The position numbers and the translations under genes are program-made. This document shows, piece after piece, positions 55,594 through 64,000 of a stretch of DNA of 64,000 nucleotides (position 1 is its first letter; each line of letters starts with the position of its first letter). This DNA is from Streptomyces sp. CA-278952 (GTDB taxonomy: Bacteria; Actinomycetota; Actinomycetes; Streptomycetales; Streptomycetaceae). The stretch is taken from the NCBI RefSeq assembly GCF_028747205.1, contig NZ_CP112880.1:5394001-5458000 (forward strand), written 5' to 3'. The notes below the pieces were generated by a model. That model did no database searches, was not told where the DNA came from, and saw only the letters and a program-made list of their open reading frames with translations.

Positions 55594-56955
55594 CTACTTC
55601 TTGACGCGAACGGTCTTGGTGGAGCGCGTTTCGAGGGTCATCTCGTCCGCTTCCGCAACCTTCGCCTTCAGTCGCACAGTACCTGTCGCGGCATCGACGA
55701 CGTCGACCACCTTCGAAAGCAGTTTCGCAGTGTCCTGGTTCCCGGACGCCGACGCCAGCTGCACCGCCCGGCCCAGTTTCGCCGTCGCGCCGTCGAAGTC
55801 GCCCGACTTGCGTGCGTCCAGGCCCTGCTGGATGACTTGTGCCAGTTCCGCCTGACCCGTGTAGTGCGCGACCTGCGGATTGATCGAGGTCGAGGCGACC
55901 ATGTCGTCCGTCCAGACGGCCCGTACGAGCCCCTGTGACAGCGTCTGCGGAGCGCCCGCGCCCGAGGGATCGGGCAGGATCAGCGAGACCCTGGCGGCCA
56001 GCATCTCCTGGCCGATCCCCGCCTCCGGCACCAGGACGCACACGTGGTAGTCGCGGGACTCGTCGCCCCAGGAACCGGTCGGGTAGTCCCCGGCCCGGGG
56101 ACCTGCCTCGGTCCGCCGCCCGGTCAGATCCGCGACCGTGGGCGCGACCTGCTTCACGAACCGGATCTCCACCCCGACCGGCGTCCAGAGCCGCAGCGCG
56201 ACGTCCGCGACCTCCTTGCCCATGGCGTTCTCCATCATCCGCGTGAAGTCCTCGGCCAGGCCCGCCGGGTCGGCGACGATGTCGGCGGTACCGAGGAGGG
56301 CGGCGGCGATGGCGGTGACCTCCTTCACCTCCCAGTCGGTGCCCACCCCGCGGGCGTCGCAGGTGAACCGGCCGGCGCAGGAGTCCAGGGCCGCCCGCAG
56401 GTCCTCGGGAGCCTCGTGCTCGTTGCGGCCGTCGGTCAGCAGGATGCCGTGCCGGATGCCCACCTCGGCCGCGCCCAGCAGCCGGTCGGCCAGCCGCAGC
56501 CAGGTGCCGATCGCGGTGCCCCCGCCCGCGCTCAGCTTCCGCAGAGCCTCTTTGGCCTGGGCCTTCGTCTGCTGGTCGGCGACCGCGAGCCGCCCGTTGC
56601 CCGGATAGACGTCCTTGGCCACATGCGTTCCGGCGACCACCGCGAACCGGGTGCCCTCGCGCAGGGCGTCGATGGCCGCCGCCGTCGCGTCGCGCGCGTT
56701 GCGCATCTTCGTCGGCGGGTAGTCCATCGAGCCCGAGCAGTCGACCATCAGCACCACGGCCGCCTCGGGGCCCCGCCCCGGCCCGTGCGCGGGCGCCGGC
56801 GCCGAACCCGCCAGCGGTATGCCGCCGGTGGTGCCGCCGCCGGTCGAGGTCACCGTGACGATCGCGTTGACCTCACGACCGCCCTCGGGCAGGTACGCGT
56901 TCTGATACACCTCGACGGAGAACTGCGGCACGTTCGACTTGGAGAAGTTGGCCAT
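55594..56955 (-). CDS. Cytoplasmic von Willebrand factor A protein (TerY-like context)
   Basis: A 453-residue soluble vWA protein. After a beta strand region (PQFSVEVYQNAYLPEGGREVNAIVTV), the vWA domain shows an intact metal site: LMVDCSGSMDYPP near residue 75, Thr in GGGTAIGTWL and Asp in GILLTDGRNEHEAPEDL. A C-terminal helical part has QVIQQGLDARKSGDFDGATAKLGRAVQLA, resembling a TPR hairpin. CAAGGAG precedes ATG 56955. It lies between the PP2C and FHA genes on the same strand. In TerY-P systems a vWA protein, a PP2C phosphatase and a kinase work together, so I infer the same here. Confidence 0.92.
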   Translation of the reverse strand: MANFSKSNVPQFSVEVYQNAYLPEGGREVNAIVTVTSTGGGTTGGIPLAGSAPAPAHGPGRGPEAAVVLMVDCSGSMDYPPTKMRNARDATAAAIDALREGTRFAVVAGTHVAKDVYPGNGRLAVADQQTKAQAKEALRKLSAGGGTAIGTWLRLADRLLGAAEVGIRHGILLTDGRNEHEAPEDLRAALDSCAGRFTCDARGVGTDWEVKEVTAIAAALLGTADIVADPAGLAEDFTRMMENAMGKEVADVALRLWTPVGVEIRFVKQVAPTVADLTGRRTEAGPRAGDYPTGSWGDESRDYHVCVLVPEAGIGQEMLAARVSLILPDPSGAGAPQTLSQGLVRAVWTDDMVASTSINPQVAHYTGQAELAQVIQQGLDARKSGDFDGATAKLGRAVQLASASGNQDTAKLLSKVVDVVDAATGTVRLKAKVAEADEMTLETRSTKTVRVKK

Positions 56956-57045
56956 CTGGTCGGCTCCTTGAGGCTCCACAGGGGATCAGGTGAAGAGGGG
57001 ACGCGGGCGGCTGACACGGGGTCGGGGCAAGGACGGAAAACCGGC

Positions 57046-58476
57046 TCAAACGGTGTCGCAGGCCGATCCTGCCCCTTGCGGCCGTACGGCGAACGGCAGA
57101 AGCGCCACTGTTACGTTGTCGTGGCCCCCGCCGTCGAGAGCGTGGCCGACGAGCGCCTGGGCCGCGTGCAGCGGCTGTCGCTGGGCGTCGGCCGGGACGG
57201 CGGCGGCCATCTCCTCGGCGGATTCCGCGTAGTTCCACAGGCCGTCCGTGCACACGACCACCAGGCCCGGCCGGTCCGGCTTGAACGCGGCGGTGTGCGG
57301 CTCCAGTTCGTACGCGTCGGCGCCGAGCCAGCCGGTGATGGCGTGGGCACGCTCGTCCGCGTACGCCTCCGCCTCGTTCATCAGGCCGGCCGCCACCATC
57401 TGCGCGGCCCAGGAGTCGTCCTCGGTGAGCCGGGCGGTCGGCCGGGTCCGGTCCTCCGGCACCCAGTAGACCCGGCTGTCGCCGACCCAGCCGACGATCA
57501 GCAGACCGCCCGCCATGATCGCGCCGACCAGGGTGCAGGCCGGGGCGTTCTGGTGGCGGTGTGTGTCGTGCTCCCTCGCCCCGGCCGGTTCCTGCGCCAG
57601 GGCGTTGACCGCCTCGGACGCGGCGACGATCGCCTCGTGCATCGCCGTCTGCGGATGCGTACCGCGCGGCAGGGACTCCAGCAGCGCCTCGTTGGCGGCG
57701 CTCGCGGCGGCAGCCGAGGCCTCGTCGGGACGGCTCGCCGAGGAGACGCCGTCGCAGACGATCGCGACGACGGCGGGCGAGCCGTCCGGCAGCGCGGTGG
57801 AGGACACCGCGAAGGAGTCCTCGTTGCGGTGGTGGCGCAGGCCCCGGTCGCTGACGGCGGCCACCGCGTCGAGCTCCTGCTCCATGTGGTCGCGCTCACG
57901 GGGCTGGGCATGCCCGCAGTTCTCGCAGTAGCCGTCGGCGTCCACCCGGCCGGAGCGGCAGGCCACACAGACCTGCGCCCCGGGAGCAGGAGCGGCAGGC
58001 GCGGCGGCGTGCTCCGCCGCCCGGGGATCGGGCGCGGCCAGCGCGAAGTCACCGGAGGCCTCCGCACCGCCCGGGCCCGCCCGGTCGTCGTGGCGCACCT
58101 GGACGGCCGCGGCCTCCGGCCCACCCGCCCGCACCGGCTCGGGCGGTGACGCCGCGCCCCGCCCGGGCACCGCGTCCGGCGTGTCCGGCCCCGTCAGGGG
58201 CCTGCCGCCCGAGTCCGTCCCGGGCACGTCCGCCGGACGGACCACGGGCGCGGGCACGTCCGAGCTGTCGGCCTCCTCGGCGGCGGGCCACCGCACCGCA
58301 CCGGCCGCCGGAGCGGCCGGAGGCACGGTGATGGCCATCGTGGGCCGGTCGTCGGGGCGTGCCGGAACGGCCGAGAGGTCGTAGCCGCACACCCCGCAGA
58401 ACAGATCGCCCGCAGCCGGCGGTTCCTCGCAGCCCGGGCACTTCGGCAGGGCGGGCTGTTGGTGGCTCTGTGACAT
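57046..58476 (-). CDS. PP2C-family Ser/Thr phosphatase with two zinc ribbons
   Basis: A 476-residue phosphatase. The N-terminus has a zinc ribbon (CPGC, then FCGVCG, residues 13-35). A disordered Pro/Ala-rich stretch follows, then a second ribbon (CVACRSG, then YCENCG, near 170-190). The PP2C domain occupies the last 260 residues with its metal ligands: HHRNEDSFAV, AIVCDGVSS, VGWVGDSRVYWV, CTDGLWN and GGHDNVTVALLPFA. It lies directly after the PknG-like kinase gene: ATG 58476 is two bases past the kinase stop, and a GTG at 58482 overlapping that stop has better spacing to GGA. It probably reverses that kinase's phosphorylation. Confidence 0.94.
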   Translation of the reverse strand: MSQSHQQPALPKCPGCEEPPAAGDLFCGVCGYDLSAVPARPDDRPTMAITVPPAAPAAGAVRWPAAEEADSSDVPAPVVRPADVPGTDSGGRPLTGPDTPDAVPGRGAASPPEPVRAGGPEAAAVQVRHDDRAGPGGAEASGDFALAAPDPRAAEHAAAPAAPAPGAQVCVACRSGRVDADGYCENCGHAQPRERDHMEQELDAVAAVSDRGLRHHRNEDSFAVSSTALPDGSPAVVAIVCDGVSSASRPDEASAAAASAANEALLESLPRGTHPQTAMHEAIVAASEAVNALAQEPAGAREHDTHRHQNAPACTLVGAIMAGGLLIVGWVGDSRVYWVPEDRTRPTARLTEDDSWAAQMVAAGLMNEAEAYADERAHAITGWLGADAYELEPHTAAFKPDRPGLVVVCTDGLWNYAESAEEMAAAVPADAQRQPLHAAQALVGHALDGGGHDNVTVALLPFAVRPQGAGSACDTV

Positions 58477-58478
58477 CT

Positions 58479-61322
58479 TCACACCCACGTCCGGGGGCGG
58501 AAACGGTTGGCCCGCTCCACCAGTTCGATCCTCTCGTCGCCCCGCTGCGCGAGCCGGGCGAGCATCCGGTACGAGCGTTCCAGCCCGAACCGCAGCCCCC
58601 GCTCGTTCAGTTCGGCGCCGAGCAGCTTGCCTGCCCCGGACGAACCGGCGGCCGGTCCGCCCGGCCCCGGGACACCGGGACTACCGGAGAGTACCCAGTC
58701 GAGCGCCTTGCCCAGCACCTCGGTCGACAACTGCTCGTGACGCACCGGGTCCAGACCGAAGGCGGCCAGCGCCGCCACCTGGACACCGGCGGCCGTCAGG
58801 TCGGCCAGCAGCGGCTCCCCGTGCGAGCGCTCGCGCAGCCGCGCCCGGACCGCGGCGACCCGGGCCGCCGTGTAGTGGATCGAGGCCTCCGGCACCGATT
58901 CCAGGGTGCTCACCGCCCCTCCCCGCTCACCGGCGGCGATCTGCACCCGGGCCAGGCCGAACGCGGCGCTGACGAACCCCGGGTCGGTCGCCCACACCAG
59001 GCGGTAGTACTCGGCGGCGTTGTCCAGCTGGCCCAGCACCTCCGCACAGATCCCGAGCGCCAGCTTGGGCGCCATCTCCCCGGGGAACGCGTCGTAGACC
59101 GCGTCGAAGGAGAGCGCCGCCGTCTCGTGGTCACCGGTCACCAGCGAGGTGACGCCCCGATACCAGACGACCCGCCAGTCGTCCGGGTGTTCACCCTCCA
59201 GGGTGGTCAGCGCACGGGCGGCCGAGTCGAGCTCCCGCATCTCCAGCCGGGCCCGCAGCTCCCGCAGCCGGGTCTCCAGCGAGGGGGCCGGCACCGTGCG
59301 CAGAGCTGTGATCAGCTCCGCCGGGGCGGAGGCCATGAGACCGGCGAGGAAACCGGCGTTCGCGTCCATCGCGTCGACCCGGGGGACCGGCAGCGCCAAC
59401 GACGTGGCCCGCGTGTCGAACAGGGCGAGCAGAACGCCCCCGGAGGTCGCCCCGAAGGGGCCGTACGGTCCGGTCGCGACGTACGGCCCGGACGTGCCCG
59501 GGGCCGGCTCGGCCGCCCGGGGCGCCGGGACCGGAGCCTGTGCCGGGGGAGCGTACGCGAGCGGGGCGCCGCCCTGCGCCGAGCCCCGGACATGGGTCGG
59601 CGGCGCCGCCAGCGCAGAGGCCCCCGCCGGACCCGGCGGGTGGGCTCCCGCAGGACCGGGCGGCTGCGTGCCCACCGGCAGCGCCCCGGCCACCGCGGAC
59701 GCCACGGCCCCCGGCGCGACCGGAGCCGCGCCACCGTGCGCCTGCCACGTGCCGCCCTGCGCCGGAACGCCGGACGGCGGGCTGCCGCGGCCCTTGCGGC
59801 GGCCCCGGAGCCCGCCACGCCCGGAGCCGGTCTCCCGGCCGCCCAGCCGCGAGACGTCGTCCGTCTGCCGGGCGAACAGCTCGGTGTCGATCACGCGCAG
59901 TTCCGCGCCGAACAGCGTCGACAGCGCGGGACGCGGCCGGCCCGTCTGGAGCGCCACGACCTCCCGCAGCACCCCCGTCAGCTGCTCGGCCATCTCCGCG
60001 GCGGAGGCGAACCGGCGGGCCGGGTCCGGGTCGGTGGCGCGCACCAGCAGCCGGTAGAACGACTCGTAGGTGCGGAACACCTCGATGTTGTCCGGGTCCG
60101 GCAGCGAGTCCGCGAAGACGTTCGTGTACCCCTGGAAGTCGAAGGTGAGGACCGCCAGCGTCCGGGCCACCGTGTAGAGGTCGGAGGCGACCGACGGGCC
60201 CACTTCCGCGACCTCGGGGGCCTGGTAGCCGACCGTCCCGTAGATGGCCGACTCCTCGTCGTCCATCCGGCGCACCGCGCCCATGTCGATCAGCTTGAGC
60301 TGGTCCTCGGTCTGGATCGCGTTGTCGACCTTGAAGTCGCAGTAGAGGAGGTTGCGGCTGTGCAGATGGCCGAGCGCCTCCAGCGCCTCGATCCCGTACG
60401 CGCAGGCATGCTCGACCGGCAGCGGGTCGCGCTTCCCGGCCGGGGTACGGCGCTCGTTGGCGATCTCCTTGAGCGCCTTGCCGCCGACGTACTCCATCAC
60501 GATGTAGCCGTCGAGCGAGCCGGTCCGCTGGTCCAGGTGCTCGACGAAGTTGTAGATCCGGACGATGTTGGAGTGCTCGATCTCGGCGAGGAAGCGGCGC
60601 TCGGAGATCGCGGCGGCCATCGCGTCCTGGTCGCCGGTGTCCAACAGGCCCTTGAGGACCACCCAGCGGTCCGAGACGGCCCGGTCCACCGCCAGATAGA
60701 CCCAGCCGAGCCCGCCGTGCGCCAGACAGCCCACGACCTCGTACTGGCCGTGCACGATGTCGCCGCCGCTCAGCTTCGGCACGAAGGAGTACGGGTGGCC
60801 GCACTTGGTGCAGAACCCCTCGGTGCGGCCCGGCCGCTCACCACGCGAACGGCCCACCGGCGCCCCGCAGTCCGAACGGGAGCAGAACCGCTTGCGCTCG
60901 GGCACCTCCGGGTTCTCCATCACCGCCGTGCGCGGATCGGGCCGGGGCACGTCCGGGACCTCCACCAGACCGACGCCGAGCCGCCCCCGGGCCGAGGCCG
61001 CCGACGTCGAGCCGGAGGAACGCACCGAGACCGAACGGGAGGTGGACGCCCCGGACAGCGAGCGCGACAGCCGGCCGGAGACCGAGCGGCGCGAGGTCGA
61101 CGAACGGGACGAGGCACGTCCGGAGGCGCGGGAGCCGGAGCGCGCCGACGAGCTGTCCCGGCTGCTCGCCCGGCCACCCCCGGCGATTCCGGTCGGCGGC
61201 GAGGAGACCATGCCTGTCGGCGAGACGACCGGAGCCAGACCGCAGGTGTCGCAGTACAGCTCACCGCCGCCCATGTCCTCGTAGTTCCCCTCGCACGCGG
61301 GGCGCTGGCACTGCGTACTCAT
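58479..61322 (-). CDS. pknG: PknG-like Ser/Thr protein kinase with zinc ribbons and TPR-like C-terminus
   Basis: A 947-residue soluble kinase. It opens with a zinc ribbon (CQRPACEG, then YCDTCG, residues 5-27). A Ser/Arg-rich linker follows, then the rubredoxin-like motif of PknG (FCSRSDCG and FCTKCGHPYSF, near 145-175). The kinase domain has VVGCLAHGGLGWVYLAVD, VVLKGL (ATP-binding Lys), LLYCDFKVDNAIQ in the catalytic loop (HRD replaced by YCD, as in PknG) and LKLIDMGAVRRMDD. The C-terminal 350 residues are helical with TPR-like LGICAEVLGQLDNAAEYYRLVWATDPGFVSAAFGLARVQIAAG. It overlaps the upstream gene by four bases. A 150-residue Pro/Ala/Gly linker joins kinase and TPR parts, absent from mycobacterial PknG. 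Amino-acid-status signalling is expected by family. Confidence 0.93.
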   Translation of the reverse strand: MSTQCQRPACEGNYEDMGGGELYCDTCGLAPVVSPTGMVSSPPTGIAGGGRASSRDSSSARSGSRASGRASSRSSTSRRSVSGRLSRSLSGASTSRSVSVRSSGSTSAASARGRLGVGLVEVPDVPRPDPRTAVMENPEVPERKRFCSRSDCGAPVGRSRGERPGRTEGFCTKCGHPYSFVPKLSGGDIVHGQYEVVGCLAHGGLGWVYLAVDRAVSDRWVVLKGLLDTGDQDAMAAAISERRFLAEIEHSNIVRIYNFVEHLDQRTGSLDGYIVMEYVGGKALKEIANERRTPAGKRDPLPVEHACAYGIEALEALGHLHSRNLLYCDFKVDNAIQTEDQLKLIDMGAVRRMDDEESAIYGTVGYQAPEVAEVGPSVASDLYTVARTLAVLTFDFQGYTNVFADSLPDPDNIEVFRTYESFYRLLVRATDPDPARRFASAAEMAEQLTGVLREVVALQTGRPRPALSTLFGAELRVIDTELFARQTDDVSRLGGRETGSGRGGLRGRRKGRGSPPSGVPAQGGTWQAHGGAAPVAPGAVASAVAGALPVGTQPPGPAGAHPPGPAGASALAAPPTHVRGSAQGGAPLAYAPPAQAPVPAPRAAEPAPGTSGPYVATGPYGPFGATSGGVLLALFDTRATSLALPVPRVDAMDANAGFLAGLMASAPAELITALRTVPAPSLETRLRELRARLEMRELDSAARALTTLEGEHPDDWRVVWYRGVTSLVTGDHETAALSFDAVYDAFPGEMAPKLALGICAEVLGQLDNAAEYYRLVWATDPGFVSAAFGLARVQIAAGERGGAVSTLESVPEASIHYTAARVAAVRARLRERSHGEPLLADLTAAGVQVAALAAFGLDPVRHEQLSTEVLGKALDWVLSGSPGVPGPGGPAAGSSGAGKLLGAELNERGLRFGLERSYRMLARLAQRGDERIELVERANRFRPRTWV

Positions 61323-62689
61323 CGTGTCTCCCCCTCTTCGCCGGTGCCGGTGCCGGTGCCCGTCGACCGTCGGTCCTGCGGTCCGTCGGGCCGGCGCGGC
61401 GTCAGCATCTCGGCGACCGCGTGCTGGTAGCGCAGGACGGCCTGCTCGGCGACCCGCAGATCGCACGGCGCGCTCCACAGCATGCGGCGCGCCGCGTCGT
61501 ACCGCTCGATCAGCACCGGATCCTCCGCCAGGCCGAGCCGGGCCACCTTCGCCCTGTACGCGTCGAGCCTGCCGCGCAGCTCCGCGCGGACCGCCAGCGG
61601 GGCCGTCACCGAGGTCAGCGACGCCCGGGCGCGCAGCAGTTCGTCCTCGGCCTCCTGCTCCAGCGACTCCAGCAACGGCGACAGCCGGTGCCACTGGGCG
61701 TACCTGCGGTGGTCCGCAGCCGCCGCCAGCCGCTCCTGGAGGGCGGTCGGCGGGCCGCTGACCGCGGGCACCTCGGAGGCGGCGATCTTGGCCAGCACCT
61801 CGCCGCGTGCCGCCCGTGCCTCCGTCAGGGTGCGGTCGGCCCGCGAGAGCACGTCCCGCAGCCGCACCAGCCGCGCCTCGGCGTCCTGCCGGACCGCGAG
61901 CACCGCCTCGATCTCCCGCCGTACGTCCTCCAGGGCGCGGGCCGCCCGGTCGTAGCGCGAGGTATCGGGGCGGCCGCCGCCCGGCGCGGCGCTGCCGGGC
62001 CCCGGCAGCCAGAACGCCAGCGGGTCGGAGATCACCTGCACCCGCAGCGTGGCCAGCTCCCCGGTGATCTCCGCCAGGTCGTCCCCGGCCGGATGCTCAC
62101 CGGGCCGCACCCCCACGGAGTGCGCCAGCGAACGCGTGCGGTGCAGCTCGGCGGCGAGCAGATCGATCCGGGCGGGCAGCGCCGACCACACGGAGTCGGA
62201 GGAGACGACCATGTCCAGGGACCGGGCGTACAGCTCGTTCATCCGGGCGACCAGCTCCTGGAGGGAGAACCGCTCGGAGAGCCTGGCCGGCCCCGCGACC
62301 GTTGGCGGCGGCACGGCCCCCGGGTTGGCGACGGTGACGGCCTCGCCACGCAGCAGTTCGGTCAGCGCGGTGAGGTCGTCCCGGTTCGGGTGGCGCCGCC
62401 GCGCACGGATCTCCCGGGCCTCGGACAGGGCGCCGGCGTACGCGTCGAAGTAGCCCCACAGCAGGGTGATCGACTGCTCGGTCACGGCCCAGCGCTCCCG
62501 GGTGACGCCGGTCAGCTCGGCACCCTCCAGGAGCCGGCGGCCGGCATGGTCCTGGAGCGCGAGGAGCGAGGTCTCGATGGCCTCGTGCTCCGCACCGAGC
62601 CGGGCCAGCGCACGGTCCGCCTCCTCCCGGTCCATGACCGGGCCGGGGGGCCTCCCCGCGAAGCTGGGGAAGGATCCCGCGACGCCCAT
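61319..62689 (-). CDS. Helical protein of the PknG locus, unknown function
   Basis: A 456-residue soluble, largely alpha-helical protein without a signal peptide or membrane span. Coiled-coil-like segments include REEADRALARLGAEHEAIE near the start, RYDRAARALEDVRREIEAVL in the middle and SLEQEAEDELLRARASL later. I do not recognise a family. It ends in a GTGTGTGEEGE tail. It lies between the amino-acid-binding protein and the kinase, overlapping the kinase start by four bases, so strict co-expression is likely. A scaffold or adaptor linking sensor and kinase is a reasonable guess only. AGAGG precedes ATG 62689; an internal ATG at 62635 is possible. Confidence 0.88.
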   Translation of the reverse strand: MGVAGSFPSFAGRPPGPVMDREEADRALARLGAEHEAIETSLLALQDHAGRRLLEGAELTGVTRERWAVTEQSITLLWGYFDAYAGALSEAREIRARRRHPNRDDLTALTELLRGEAVTVANPGAVPPPTVAGPARLSERFSLQELVARMNELYARSLDMVVSSDSVWSALPARIDLLAAELHRTRSLAHSVGVRPGEHPAGDDLAEITGELATLRVQVISDPLAFWLPGPGSAAPGGGRPDTSRYDRAARALEDVRREIEAVLAVRQDAEARLVRLRDVLSRADRTLTEARAARGEVLAKIAASEVPAVSGPPTALQERLAAAADHRRYAQWHRLSPLLESLEQEAEDELLRARASLTSVTAPLAVRAELRGRLDAYRAKVARLGLAEDPVLIERYDAARRMLWSAPCDLRVAEQAVLRYQHAVAEMLTPRRPDGPQDRRSTGTGTGTGEEGETR

Positions 62690-62807
62690 CGATCACCTCT
62701 CCGCTCTCCCCGCCGGGCCGGTGGGCCCGGCGGGATCGGTCTGTCTCGGTCTGCCGGCCCTGTCTCGGACCGCTCGCCCCGGTCCGTGCGCGTGGGTGCG
62801 CTCCGGG

Positions 62808-63845
62808 TCAGTCGCCCCGGTACTTGGGGGCGGGCGGACCCGCTATGCCGGGCAGTCCGCCCGCCAGCCACTTGCGGTACGACGTCATCCAGGGGCTGTT
62901 GTCGCCGCCGGCCCGGTAGTCGACGAGGACCTTGTTCACCCGGGCCACCAGGTCGTCGGCGCCCTTCTTCGTCGCGACGCCGTAGTACTCCGTGGTGAAC
63001 GGGGCCTTCCCCTTGAGCTCCACCGCCGGGTCCTGCGCCGCCTGACCGGCCGCCAGGGCGTTGTCCGTGACGATCGCGTCGACCTCGCCGAGCTGGAGCC
63101 GCACCAGGCAGTCCAGCTGGTTGGGCACGGTCAGCAGGTCACGGTCGCGCCCGGTGCCGTCGAAGTCGTCCTTGTAGAGCGCCCCGAACGACTGCTTCTC
63201 CAGCGCCTCGTACGCCGTGGAGCCCTCGGCCGAGCAGACCCGCTTGCCCTTCAGCGACGCGTCGTAGCCGGTGATCGTCGACCCCTTCGGGGCGAGCACC
63301 TGCTGCCCGGCCTGGAAGTAGGCGGTGGAGAAGGAGACCTGCTCCAGCCGCTTGCAGTTGATCGTCATCGTCCGCACGACGACGTCGACCCGGTCGTTCT
63401 CCAGGGCGGCGATGCGCTGGTTGGTGGGGATCGCGCGGAAGATCACCGCGTCCGGGTCGCCCAGGACGTCCTTGGCGATGGCCCGCACCAGATCGATGTC
63501 GAACCCTTCCAGCTCCCGGGCCTCCGGATTGCGGTAGCCCCAGCGGAAGCTGTTCTGGTCGACGCCCGCGATCAGCTTGCCGCGCTCCTTGATCTTCTCG
63601 ATGCCGGGTCCGTCGGCGCTCGACGCGGGCAGACTCGCCTCCGGCTCCGTGCACTCCTCGGCCCGTGCCTGGTCGGCCGTCACCGCTCCGCCGCCCGGGA
63701 CGTCCGCTCCGGCCGCCCCGCCGCTGTGGTGGGCCAGCGGCAACAGGGTGACCGCCGCGGTCACCGCGCACGCCGCCGCCATCCCCGCCACGCCGCCCCA
63801 GCCGCGCAGGCCGCCGCGTGCGGAACGCTCCTTCGACCTGCTCAT
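62808..63845 (-). CDS. glnH: GlnH-like periplasmic amino-acid-binding protein
   Basis: A 345-residue extracytoplasmic solute-binding protein (family 3, glutamate/aspartate type). One N-terminal hydrophobic segment (GVAGMAAACAVTAAVTLLPLA) lacks a lipobox, so it is either cleaved or stays as a membrane anchor. The binding domain has IKERGKLIAGVDQNSFRWGYRNPEARELEGFDIDLVRAIAKD, IPTNQRIAALENDRVDVVVRTMTI and LVRLQLGEVDAIVTDNALAAGQA, typical of GlnH/GluB. No import permease is nearby. In mycobacteria GlnH passes its signal to GlnX and PknG instead, and that arrangement is repeated here. AGAGGGGC precedes ATG 63845, 11 bp after the upstream stop. Confidence 0.93.
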   Translation of the reverse strand: MSRSKERSARGGLRGWGGVAGMAAACAVTAAVTLLPLAHHSGGAAGADVPGGGAVTADQARAEECTEPEASLPASSADGPGIEKIKERGKLIAGVDQNSFRWGYRNPEARELEGFDIDLVRAIAKDVLGDPDAVIFRAIPTNQRIAALENDRVDVVVRTMTINCKRLEQVSFSTAYFQAGQQVLAPKGSTITGYDASLKGKRVCSAEGSTAYEALEKQSFGALYKDDFDGTGRDRDLLTVPNQLDCLVRLQLGEVDAIVTDNALAAGQAAQDPAVELKGKAPFTTEYYGVATKKGADDLVARVNKVLVDYRAGGDNSPWMTSYRKWLAGGLPGIAGPPAPKYRGD

Positions 63846-63856
63846 CGCTGCCCCTC

Positions 63857-64000
63857 TCACCGGTACTCCGAGAGCCTGCGGTTGACCCCGACGATCACGG
63901 CGGCGGCCCCCAGGACCGCCAGCGCCGCGGCGCCGATCGGCAGGCCCCGCAGGGCGCCCCGCCCGTCCTCCGCCGCCGCGGTGAACTCGTCCTGCTCATG
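63857..64000 (-). CDS. glnX: C-terminal end of a membrane protein, probably GlnX-like (partial)
   Basis: Only the last 47 codons lie in the window. They read EQDEFTAAAEDGRGALRGLP followed by one membrane helix (IGAAALAVLGAAAVIVGV) and a short basic cytoplasmic tail NRRLSEYR. Mycobacterial GlnX is a membrane protein with N- and C-terminal helices around an extracytoplasmic domain, and is encoded beside glnH and pknG. The position here, 11 bp before glnH on the same strand, fits. The assignment rests on context because most of the protein is outside the window. Confidence 0.65.
   Translation of the reverse strand, partial: HEQDEFTAAAEDGRGALRGLPIGAAALAVLGAAAVIVGVNRRLSEYR

Overview
The window is high-GC actinobacterial DNA and almost certainly comes from a Streptomyces chromosome core region. 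The codon third positions are strongly G/C. GTG and TTG starts are frequent, several genes appear to be transcribed without a leader, and many families here are Streptomyces hallmarks (SsbB paralogue, sporulation dynamin pair, TQXA/LAETG surface protein, PknG-type kinase). From memory, citA and ssbB are about 50 genes apart in S. coelicolor (SCO2736 and SCO2683), and their spacing here fits that order. I see no prophage, CRISPR array, rRNA or intact insertion sequence.

Layout. 0.3-7.4 kb: citrate synthase, a gene-poor stretch ending in a decayed copA, an intact CsoR-type operator driving copZ, a divergent TetR/MMPL pair, a methyltransferase and a small HTH protein. 7.6-15.9 kb: a DinB-like protein, then a myo-inositol catabolic cluster (an IolE/IolH-type barrel protein divergent from iolC-aldolase-iolB-iolD-mmsA, all overlapping or closely packed) ending in a strong terminator. 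16-23.4 kb: two NarL-type two-component systems flanking an exported protein with a DUF4258-like toxin module and its small DUF2283 neighbour, plus a PAP2 phosphatase whose reading frame runs antisense into a response regulator. 23.5-35.5 kb: acetyltransferases, a hydrolase-ABC ATPase fusion with its permease, a YfbK-like lipoprotein, a peptidoglycan amidase, and a two-component system beside an ABC exporter. 35.7-45 kb: tRNA-Arg, the dynamin-like GTPase pair (probably dynA-dynB), ssbB, a thioester surface protein, ettA, a thioesterase and a coupled unknown gene. 45-52.2 kb: an ATPase with an AbrB-like tail and two very large FtsX-type permeases. 52.4-53.9 kb: truncated haemoglobin GlbO and a PCMT-like methyltransferase.

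53.9-64 kb holds what I consider the most interesting system. It is a set of minus-strand genes which, in transcription order, encode a membrane protein (GlnX-like, cut by the window end), a GlnH-like amino-acid-binding protein, a helical protein, a PknG-like kinase with zinc ribbons and a TPR-like C-terminus, a PP2C phosphatase with zinc ribbons, a vWA protein, and an FHA protein with zinc ribbons and a repeat-rich linker. It joins the mycobacterial GlnH-GlnX-PknG amino-acid sensing module to a TerY-P-like vWA/PP2C/kinase triad and adds a phosphothreonine reader.

Low-complexity tandem repeats inside coding regions recur (iolC tail, iolD insert, a histidine-kinase ATPase domain, a response-regulator N-terminus, the FHA protein), and short tandem repeats also lie between genes. 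Several of these look recent and may vary between strains.
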